DNA of 56,241 nucleotides. Origin: Desulfobulbaceae bacterium. GTDB taxonomy: Bacteria; Desulfobacterota; Desulfobulbia; Desulfobulbales; SURF-16. The stretch covers positions 1 to 56,241 of the forward strand of contig JAGXFQ010000031.1 in assembly GCA_024637145.1 (NCBI GenBank), read 5' to 3'. A model generated the notes under the pieces. It ran no database searches. It had not been told where the DNA came from and worked only from the letters and a program-made list of their open reading frames with translations. Below are positions 33,006 through 39,899 of the stretch, piece after piece. The position numbers and the translations under genes are program-made. The stretch's first letter is position 1. Each line of letters opens with the position of its first letter.

Positions 33006-34301
33006 ATGAAAATTTTACTCATCAATCCCCCCAACAGCGGTCGTTCCATCCCGGAAGAGGAGTATGGCATCGACTCCCTTAAACCGATCTTCCGCGGCGA
33101 ACCCCTGGCCCTGGAGGTGCTGGCCGGCAACCTCCGGGATCATGAGGTGCTGATCCTTGATCTGAAGGTGGAGCCGGACGGCCTGGCCGCCACCCTGGCC
33201 GCCTTTGGTCCGGATCTGGTGGGTATCACCGGCATGACCTGTGAGGCCAATGCCATGGTGGCCCTGGCCCGGCAGGTGAAAGAGAGCTGCCCGGCCTGGG
33301 TGGTGGTTGGCGGCATCCATGCCAGCAATGACCCTGATTTTTTCCACCTGCCCGCCATCGATTATATCGTGATCGGCCTGGGCAAGGCCAGTTTCCGGCA
33401 ATTAATTATGGCCCTGGCAGAGGGAGAAGAGGGGGGCGCCATCCCCGGCATCTGCCAGGTGGGAGCCGGAAAGAGGGCCCATTACAGCCCTCGTCCTTTC
33501 TCCATGGCTGATCTGGTGGATGACGTGCCCCCGGCCTATGAGCTGGTGCAGCGCTATCGCGACCACTATGTCCTTACCTCCCTGCAGCTGGACATGGGTT
33601 TTGTGGTTACCGCCTTTGGCTGTCCCTTCCGCTGTCATTTCTGCTGTATCAAGGGTCTCACCAATGGCCGCTATCTCTCCCACTCCATTGATACGGTTCT
33701 CCGTGATATCTCTTTGTTGCCTGATATCCCGGTGATCAGGCTGCTTGATGCCAACACCTTTGCCAATGTCGAGCATGCCACCCGGTTAGGCGCGGCCCTG
33801 AAGGAGGCGGACCTCCAGAAGCAGTTCCTGGCCGATGTCCGTTCAGACACGGTGGTGAAGCATCCGGAATTGATGGTTGCCTGGCGGGAAGCGGGCTTGC
33901 GGGCGGTGATTGTCGGTTTTGAAGAGATTGATGACAGCTCCCTGTCCGCCATGAACAAGGCTAGTTCCGTGGCCGTCAACAGCGAGGCGATCAGGATCCT
34001 CCATGATATCGGCATCACCATAATAGGTGATTTTATAATCTCCCCCTCTTATAAACAGAGTGATTTTGACCGGTTGGAGAGATATATTTGTGATCATCAG
34101 GTTGACCTGCCCATGATTACCGTGTTAACTCCCCTGCCAGGAACAGCGCTGTTTGCTGATATGCAGGCGGATATCACCATCCACAATCTCGATTATTACA
34201 CCTTGACCAATGCCGTGACCCCAACGCGCCTGGCGGAAAAAGATTTTTACCAACGCTACGCCGCGCTCCTGAAGATGAGCCATAGCGGTGCCCGTCTCTA
34301 A
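33006..34301 (+). CDS. Cobalamin-binding-like domain/radical SAM protein 4
   Basis: A 431-aa protein. The N-terminal B12-binding-like domain (residues 1-135) shows NPPNSGRS, LVGITGMTCEANAM and VVGGIHASND. The radical SAM motif is Cys206, Cys210 and Cys213 (GCPFRCHFC), followed by a fourth Cys. Later blocks are RLLDANTFAN, VGFEEIDD and VLTPLPGTAL. No strong ribosome-binding site precedes the ATG; A/T-rich DNA does. It overlaps the KAS III-like gene by one base (TAATG). As with its paralogues, methyl transfer or C-C bond formation on the chain is plausible but unproven. Confidence 0.85.
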   Translation: MKILLINPPNSGRSIPEEEYGIDSLKPIFRGEPLALEVLAGNLRDHEVLILDLKVEPDGLAATLAAFGPDLVGITGMTCEANAMVALARQVKESCPAWVVVGGIHASNDPDFFHLPAIDYIVIGLGKASFRQLIMALAEGEEGGAIPGICQVGAGKRAHYSPRPFSMADLVDDVPPAYELVQRYRDHYVLTSLQLDMGFVVTAFGCPFRCHFCCIKGLTNGRYLSHSIDTVLRDISLLPDIPVIRLLDANTFANVEHATRLGAALKEADLQKQFLADVRSDTVVKHPELMVAWREAGLRAVIVGFEEIDDSSLSAMNKASSVAVNSEAIRILHDIGITIIGDFIISPSYKQSDFDRLERYICDHQVDLPMITVLTPLPGTALFADMQADITIHNLDYYTLTNAVTPTRLAEKDFYQRYAALLKMSHSGARL

Positions 34302-35455
34302 TGAACAAAAAAGTTTATATCTCTGAAATCAGCAGCTTCTTGCCCAATGCCCCGGTGGGCAATGAAGAAATGGAAGTGGTGCTGGGTATGGTGGGCAATC
34401 TGCCGTCGCGGACCCGGAAGGTCATTCTGCGCAACAACGGCATCAAGCAGCGCTATTATGCCCTGAATCCCCAGACCGGGGCGATGACCCATTCCAATGC
34501 CCAGCTCACCGCCGAGGCTATCCGTGCTCTCTCGCTTTCTGATGGCAAGGCCCTGGCCGATCTGGACCTTCTCTGCTGCGGAACTTCATCTCCGGATCAG
34601 CTTATGCCATCCCATGGCTCCATGGTGCACGGGGAACTGGGTTGTCCGGCCCTGGAGGTGACCACCACCAGCGGCATCTGTCTCTCCGGCCTGGCCTCTT
34701 TGAAATATGTGGTGATGGCCATTGCCAGTGGGATGGCAGGCAAGGGGGTTGCCACTGGTTCGGAGCTGGCCTCCTCCTTTATGAGCTCGGCAATCTGCGC
34801 CGCCAGTGGCCGTGAGCGGGCGGCTGAACTGGAAAAGAGGCCGCAGCTCAGCTTTGAGGCCGATTTTCTGCGCTGGATGCTCTCCGACGGGGCCGGGGCT
34901 TGCCTGGTGACGGCAGAGCGGCCTGTGGACCGCCTGGCCCTGCAGGTGGATTGGCTTGAGATGAGCAGCCATGCCCATCGTTTTGAACCGTGCATGTATG
35001 CGGGTTGTGTGAAAAAGGAAGACGGCTCCCTGCAGGGCTGGCGAAACTTTGGCTCCCTGGCGGCGGCCGTGGCTGCCGAGGCCTTTCCGGTGAAGCAGGA
35101 TGCCAAGCTGCTCAACAGGGAGATTGTCCCCTTCCTTGCCCAGGGTGTCTTTGCCCCCCTGATCAAAAAATATGACCTGAGGCCGGAGGCGATCAGCTGG
35201 TTTCTGCCCCATTATTCCTCTGATTATTTCCGGCTGCGGGTGGCGGATGCCTTTAAGGCCATGGATTTTGCTCTGGATATGGACCGCTGGTTCACCAACC
35301 TCAGCACCAAGGGCAATACGGGATCTGCCTCCATCTATATCATGCTCGAGGAGCTGCTCCATTCCGGCCGGCTGCAGAAGGGCGAGACCATCCTCTGCAT
35401 GGTCCCGGAAAGCGGTCGTTTTTCCTGTGGCTATATGCATCTTACTGTGGTCTGA
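34301..35455 (+). CDS. KAS III/FabH-like ketosynthase (DarB-like possible)
   Basis: A 384-aa protein of the KAS III fold. Catalytic residues are Cys127 (TSGICLSG), His304 (FLPHYSSDYF) and Asn339 (STKGNTGSAS). Length is about 60 residues above housekeeping FabH, as in secondary-metabolism members such as DarB, which joins two chains into a resorcinol ring. Here it could start chain synthesis or join two chains. No ring-forming DarA-like partner is recognised next to it. The coupling to radical SAM 4 by a shared base suggests that they act on the same intermediate. Confidence 0.85.
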   Translation: MNKKVYISEISSFLPNAPVGNEEMEVVLGMVGNLPSRTRKVILRNNGIKQRYYALNPQTGAMTHSNAQLTAEAIRALSLSDGKALADLDLLCCGTSSPDQLMPSHGSMVHGELGCPALEVTTTSGICLSGLASLKYVVMAIASGMAGKGVATGSELASSFMSSAICAASGRERAAELEKRPQLSFEADFLRWMLSDGAGACLVTAERPVDRLALQVDWLEMSSHAHRFEPCMYAGCVKKEDGSLQGWRNFGSLAAAVAAEAFPVKQDAKLLNREIVPFLAQGVFAPLIKKYDLRPEAISWFLPHYSSDYFRLRVADAFKAMDFALDMDRWFTNLSTKGNTGSASIYIMLEELLHSGRLQKGETILCMVPESGRFSCGYMHLTVV

Positions 35456-35523
35456 TCTTCGCGAAGCAGGGGTTCTGATCAAGATGATTGAGCGCGTTAT
35501 ATAAAAGGAAAGGAAGGGCGCTG

Positions 35524-35937
35524 ATGGCTGATGGCAAGAGAAAGGGCATAACCGAGGGCATGCCTCTTATCCAGTATGCGGTGGAGGGCCAGGGTCCGTG
35601 TCGACGCCTGGCCAGCTCCGAGACTGGGACGGTGGATGTGGTTAATCGCCAGGCCTGGGAGGTTATTGAAAACCAGGTGGCCGCGGCCAGGGCCAGGGTT
35701 GTGGCCGGTGAGGCCAGCGTCCTGCTCTACTACATGGCCGCCAATCAGATGGATCCTGCTTTGCTGGCAAAGTATATGGGCATTGCCTGCTGGCGCGTTA
35801 AAAGACACCTGAAGCCAAGACATTTTGCCAGATTGCCGGCCCACCTGCTCACCGGCTATGCCCGGCTTTTTAAAATCAACGTGGATGATCTGCGCCAGGG
35901 CCGTTTCCTGGCCGCGGTGTATGAGAAAAAGGAATAA
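35524..35937 (+). CDS. Small protein with possible helix-turn-helix, unknown function
   Basis: A 137-aa protein. Residues about 65-120 (LLYYMAANQMDPALLAKYMGI...HLLTGYARLFKINVDDLRQG) read like a Cro/CI-type helix-turn-helix, and the C-terminal FKINVDDLRQG matches the ending often seen in such domains. GGAAGG precedes the ATG. It shares a base with the BtrH-like gene (TAATG). It may be the cluster's regulator or, as it is so tightly coupled to a transferase gene, a structural partner. I do not recognise a named family. Confidence 0.55.
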   Translation: MADGKRKGITEGMPLIQYAVEGQGPCRRLASSETGTVDVVNRQAWEVIENQVAAARARVVAGEASVLLYYMAANQMDPALLAKYMGIACWRVKRHLKPRHFARLPAHLLTGYARLFKINVDDLRQGRFLAAVYEKKE

Positions 35938-36953
35938 TGGACTGCGCCCTTGATTTTCAGCATAAACAGTCCGCCCACTGTGAAAGCGGCGTGGCGGCCG
36001 CCCTGGTCAGTCACCACGGGGCAGAGCTTTCAGAGGCCATGGCCTTTGGCATCGGCGGCGGGCTCTTTTTCGGCTATTTCCCCTTTATCAGGATCAATGG
36101 TCTGCCCCTGGCCACCTATCGCTGTGCCACCGGCAATATCCTCAAACGCCTCACCAGCAACCTCGGGTTCACCCTCAAGCAGCACACCTTCCGCAAACCG
36201 CAACCGGCAATGGCACTTCTGGACGACTATCTGGCCCAGGGCATGCCGGTGGGCTTGCAGACCAGTGTCTATTGGCTGCCCTATTTCCCCAAGGCCTATC
36301 GTTTTCATTTTAACGGCCATAATCTTGTGGTCTATGGCAAAGAGGGCAATAACTACCTGATCAGTGACCCGGTTTTCCCCATGACCGTCACCTGTCCTGC
36401 CGAGGATCTGGTCCGGGCACGATTTGCGGCCGGCGCCCTTGCCCCCAAGGGCAGGATGTATGTCCTTGCCGGGGGCGACGCAGAGCCTGATCTGGGGGCG
36501 GGCATCATGGACGGTCTGGGTGTGGTTTCCAGGACCATGCTCAAGCAGCCCTTTTTCCTCATCGGGGTCAGGGGCATTCGTTTTCTGGCCGGTCGCCTGG
36601 CCAAGTGGCCAGAGCGCCTGGGGCGGCAAAGGGCGGATCTGCACCTGGGCCATCTGGTACGGATGCAGGAGGAGATCGGCACCGGCGGTGGCGGCTTCCG
36701 CTTTCTCTTTGCTGATTTTCTCAAGCAGAGCGGCGATCTCCTTGATATTGCCCCCTTGTCCGCCTCTGCCCTGGCATTCAGCCATATCGGCGATCGGTGG
36801 CGCGATTTTGCCATCATGGCGGCCCGGATCTGCAAGGGCCGGGCCCTGGAGGGTGACACCTATGAGGCCATGGCCGCTCTGATGATGGAATGTGCCGCCC
36901 TGGAAGAGCAGGCCTTTGGCACCCTTCTTGGACTTGTTGAGGAGTCAAGATGA
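35937..36953 (+). CDS. BtrH N-terminal-type acyltransferase-like protein (with DUF4872-like C-terminus)
   Basis: A 338-aa soluble protein. The start HKQSAHCESGVAAALVSHHG with Cys15 and the AFGIGGGLFFGYFPF block match the BtrH N-terminal domain, and HNLVVYGKEGNNYLISDPVFP gives the later His/Asp part of a papain-like fold. BtrH transfers an acyl chain from an ACP to an amine in butirosin biosynthesis. Here it may move the cluster's chain from the ACP at 39035 onto an amine or similar acceptor. The C-terminal helical half resembles DUF4872-type proteins. The next gene starts 4 nt inside its end. Confidence 0.72.
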   Translation: MDCALDFQHKQSAHCESGVAAALVSHHGAELSEAMAFGIGGGLFFGYFPFIRINGLPLATYRCATGNILKRLTSNLGFTLKQHTFRKPQPAMALLDDYLAQGMPVGLQTSVYWLPYFPKAYRFHFNGHNLVVYGKEGNNYLISDPVFPMTVTCPAEDLVRARFAAGALAPKGRMYVLAGGDAEPDLGAGIMDGLGVVSRTMLKQPFFLIGVRGIRFLAGRLAKWPERLGRQRADLHLGHLVRMQEEIGTGGGGFRFLFADFLKQSGDLLDIAPLSASALAFSHIGDRWRDFAIMAARICKGRALEGDTYEAMAALMMECAALEEQAFGTLLGLVEESR

Positions 36954-37699
36954 CCCGCCCCCCTGCCATTGCCATAGAGGGATTGGTCAAGGCCTATGCC
37001 GGCCAGGAAAGTCCGGCCGTAAACGGCATGAGCCTTGTTGTGCCCCAGGGCATACTTTTTGGCCTGCTGGGGGCCAATGGCGCCGGCAAGTCGACAACCC
37101 TGGCCCTGCTCTGCGGTCTGACCGGGGCAGATAGCGGCACCATGGAGATCCTGGGGCGCCGGATGTCCCCGGCGGCCCTGGCGGTCAAGAAATTGCTTGG
37201 TTTTGTCCCCCAGGATATCGCCCTGTATGAACATCTCACCGGTCGGGAGAATTTACTTTTTTTTGCCAGACTCTATGGCGTCAAGAGAAAGCAGCTGCAG
37301 GAGAGGGTGGATTTCTGCCTCCACTTGGCCGGCCTGGTCCCCCGGGCTGATCAATTGGTTGCCACCTATTCCGGCGGCATGAAGAGACGCCTCAATCTGG
37401 CGGTGGGCCTGCTCCATGAGCCGGAGATTCTCTTTCTTGATGAACCCACGGTGGGCATTGATGCCCAGTCCAGGCAGTTGATTCATACCCAGCTCCAGCA
37501 CTTGGTGGGCCAAGGGCTTACCATTATCTATACCACCCATTACATGGAAGAGGCTGAGCAGCTCTGCACTCTGGTGGCCATTATTGATCAGGGGAAAATA
37601 CTCGCCATGGACACGCCGCAAGGGTTGATGGCCCACCATGGGTGCCGCAATCTGGAAGAATGCTTTTTCTTGCTCACCGGTAAAGAGTTACGGGATTAA
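36950..37699 (+). CDS. ABC transporter ATP-binding protein
   Basis: A 249-aa ABC ATPase with Walker A GANGAGKST at about residues 40-48, Q-loop FVPQD, signature YSGGMKRRL, Walker B LFLDEP, and H-loop TTHYMEEAEQL. It belongs to the ABC-2/drug and lipid exporter subtype (CcmA/NatA-like). Its stop shares one base with the permease start, so the two form one transporter. In this context it could move the lipid or a head-group intermediate, perhaps a route separate from the MMPL exporter. Confidence 0.92.
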   Translation: MTRPPAIAIEGLVKAYAGQESPAVNGMSLVVPQGILFGLLGANGAGKSTTLALLCGLTGADSGTMEILGRRMSPAALAVKKLLGFVPQDIALYEHLTGRENLLFFARLYGVKRKQLQERVDFCLHLAGLVPRADQLVATYSGGMKRRLNLAVGLLHEPEILFLDEPTVGIDAQSRQLIHTQLQHLVGQGLTIIYTTHYMEEAEQLCTLVAIIDQGKILAMDTPQGLMAHHGCRNLEECFFLLTGKELRD

Positions 37700-38982
37700 T
37701 GGTTATGAACAGGATTTGCACGGTTGCCGCTAAAGAACTTCTCCTCCTCAGGCGCGATTTGGGGGGGATGCTGGTGCTTTTTCTCATGCCCGCCGTCCTG
37801 GTGCTCATCATCACCCTGGTGCAGCAGAATGTCATGGAGCTCACCGGTGAACAGCGCAGCCGCCTGCTTTTCATCGACGAAGAGCAGGGGGATCTGGGCC
37901 GCGCTTTCCAGGCGGCCCTGGCCGAGGATTCCTTTCTGGAAATCCTTTCCTGGCCGCCGCAGAGGAGAAAGGAGGCCTTGTCTGCGGTTCAAGACGGCGC
38001 CTATACGGCCTGCTTGATCCTGCCGGCCGGCACAGGTAAGGCACTGCGCACCAACCTGGAAGAGAGCCTTGAGGGACAATCCTTGGCCGCAGAAGACGAG
38101 GCAGACCCGCTGCCCCATCTCACTGTCTATTTTGATCCGGCCATGCTCCCCGCCTTCCGCAGCGGCGTGCTGGGCAAGGTGAAGATGGCCTTTGGCCAAG
38201 TGGAAATGGCCGAGAAGATCGACTTTCTGGCTGCCCACCTGACCCGTAAGCTCACCGCCTTAGGGATACCTGCATCATATCTGTCGGCGCAGGAACTGGG
38301 GCTGGCCGGCCTCAACCGGCAACTGCTGGCGGTCCGGGAGCAGGGGGAGGCCATCTCAGAGGTGCAGCCCGGTGTGGTGCAGCAGAATGTGCCGGCCTGG
38401 GCGCTTTTCGGCATTTTTTTCACGGTACTGCCCCTGGGAGGGGCCCTGCTGCGGGAACGGCAATCCGGGGTGTGGACGCGCTTCATGAGCATGCCCTTTT
38501 CCCCGGTTGCGCTGCTTTGTGGCAAGGTTGTCGCCTACCTGCTGGTCTGTTTCCTGCAGTTTCTGCTGATCTATGCCATCGGCAATCAGTTTTTCCCTCT
38601 TCTTGGCCTGCCGGCCTTTTCAATAGAGGCGGCACCGGTCCAGGTCCTTTTCATTGTCTGCGCCGCCAGTCTTGCCGCCTGCGGCTACGGTCTGCTGCTG
38701 GGTGTTGTCTGTAATAGCTATGAGCAGGTCTCCATGTTTGGTTCCATCTCCATAGTTATTTCTGCGGCCATGGGCGGCATCATGGTGCCGGTCTATGCCA
38801 TGCCGGCGGCCCTGCAGCGGCTCTCGGTTTTTTCTCCCCTTAACTGGGGCCTTACCGCCTTTCACGATGTCTTGATCCGCGATGATTCCCTGTGGAGCCC
38901 GGAGAGCGGTATTTTCCGCCTGCTGCTTTTCTTCCTCTGCTCTATTGGCCTGGCCTGGAAGATGTCGCGGCCCAGATGGTGA
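37699..38982 (+). CDS. ABC-2 type permease
   Basis: A 427-aa permease. One N-terminal membrane helix (GGMLVLFLMPAVLVLIITLV), a large extracytoplasmic domain at about residues 45-230, then five helices from 231 onward (WALFGIFFTVLPLGG, VVAYLLVCFLQFLLIYAIG, LFIVCAASLAACGYGLLLGVV, and others). The layout is the ABC-2 exporter class that works with CcmA/NatA-like ATPases. It shares the TAATG junction with the ATPase gene. An ATG two codons later is an alternative start. The substrate is probably a lipid or glycolipid, inferred from context. Confidence 0.87.
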   Translation: MVMNRICTVAAKELLLLRRDLGGMLVLFLMPAVLVLIITLVQQNVMELTGEQRSRLLFIDEEQGDLGRAFQAALAEDSFLEILSWPPQRRKEALSAVQDGAYTACLILPAGTGKALRTNLEESLEGQSLAAEDEADPLPHLTVYFDPAMLPAFRSGVLGKVKMAFGQVEMAEKIDFLAAHLTRKLTALGIPASYLSAQELGLAGLNRQLLAVREQGEAISEVQPGVVQQNVPAWALFGIFFTVLPLGGALLRERQSGVWTRFMSMPFSPVALLCGKVVAYLLVCFLQFLLIYAIGNQFFPLLGLPAFSIEAAPVQVLFIVCAASLAACGYGLLLGVVCNSYEQVSMFGSISIVISAAMGGIMVPVYAMPAALQRLSVFSPLNWGLTAFHDVLIRDDSLWSPESGIFRLLLFFLCSIGLAWKMSRPRW

Positions 38983-39034
38983 TGGCCTGACCTGATTTTT
39001 GAGGATTGATATCCAAGGACAACAAGATAAAAAG

Positions 39035-39313
39035 ATGATTATAGAAGAAGAGCACTTGGAGTCGGAACTTCTGGCCCTCATTAGAGAAACCTGCCGGCTG
39101 CCGGATAGCGACTATGCTCCTGCCGAGATAATGACCCAGCCCCTGATTGGACCCGAATCAGCCCTGGGGATAGATTCCCTTGATGCCGTGGAGATTGTGG
39201 TGGCGGTGCAGAACAGGTATGGGGTGCGGATCGAGTCCATGGAGTCCAGTCGGCTGGTGCTGGAAAATTTTGCCAGCCTGCTGGAGTTTATCCGTAAAAA
39301 TCGGACGCCCTGA
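39035..39313 (+). CDS. Acyl carrier protein 3
   Basis: A 92-aa acyl carrier protein with the phosphopantetheine serine at 48 in [13 protein letters not shown]. The stretch before it is longer and less acidic than in the other two ACPs, suggesting a different partner. Start choice is uncertain: this ATG is where similarity to ACPs begins, but a TTG at 38999 is in frame. It is the last gene of the cluster and likely carries the substrate of the BtrH-like enzyme. Confidence 0.85.
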   Translation: MIIEEEHLESELLALIRETCRLPDSDYAPAEIMTQPLIGPESALGIDSLDAVEIVVAVQNRYGVRIESMESSRLVLENFASLLEFIRKNRTP

Positions 39314-39319
39314 GCCGGC

Positions 39320-39339
39320 ACCACTCCGAGAGGGGTGGT
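39320..39339. terminator. Hairpin between convergent genes
   Basis: ACCACTCC (39320-39327) pairs with GGGGTGGT (39332-39339), including one G-U pair, around a GAGA loop. It ends the cluster transcript 7 nt after the ACP stop; a poly-T run is missing, so strength is uncertain. Confidence 0.5.
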
Positions 39340-39365
39340 CTAAAAGAGGCGGAGCAGGGTTCTGT

Positions 39366-39384
39366 GATGGCCCCGCAGGCCATC
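39366..39384. terminator. Second hairpin between convergent genes
   Basis: GATGGCC (39366-39372) and GGCCATC (39378-39384) form a perfect 7-bp stem with a 5-nt loop, 45 nt downstream of the copper chaperone's stop codon on the minus strand. It may act for the opposite strand. Confidence 0.45.
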
Positions 39385-39428
39385 CTCCCCCCCCAGATGA
39401 AGAGAGGCAGAGGATGGCAGCGCACGGC

Positions 39429-39626
39429 TCAGACCACTTCAAAACCTATTTTGCTGATGGCCTCCTTAATGGTGTCAGGATGGACACCAGGGTCGGCCGT
39501 GTAGGTTGCTGCTGATTTTTCAAGGTCAACAGAAACGTCTGAGACGCCCTGGATACCCTCAAGGGCCTTGGTTACCGAGGAAACACAATGTTGACATCTC
39601 AGGCCGTTAATCTTTATCGTTGTCAT
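39429..39626 (-). CDS. copZ: Heavy-metal-associated copper chaperone (CopZ-like)
   Basis: A 65-aa HMA domain protein with the metal site CxxC at residues 12-15 (LRCQHCV), spaced as in CopZ and Atx1-like chaperones. Two beta-alpha-beta repeats (MTTIKINGLRCQHC and VDVSVDLEKSAATYTA) complete the ferredoxin-like fold. It would bind Cu(I) in the cytoplasm and hand it to the P-type ATPase encoded divergently at 39900. A ribosome-binding AAAGGAG lies just before the ATG. The two genes share a 273-bp spacer. Confidence 0.88.
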   Translation of the reverse strand: MTTIKINGLRCQHCVSSVTKALEGIQGVSDVSVDLEKSAATYTADPGVHPDTIKEAISKIGFEVV

Positions 39627-39899
39627 GAATAACTCCTTTTTTTGTCTGAGAAAGGCAGGTAGCCTGGCATAAGAGCCGCTGATGCCGCATTATTTGTAAC
39701 TATCCACAATAATGCCGGGAACAGACGAAAACCACCAAGTTGTACCTGTGCAGCACTGCTCCAGCTGCCAGGAAGAGGCCTGTGAAGTGGGTGGTCTGCA
39801 CCCGAACAGGCCGATGACAAGGCAGATGGGGTGCTGCTGGACAGGTACTATTGTCTTTTATAACTTTAATGGAGATGCTCCTGGGAGCAAGGTTTTTTT

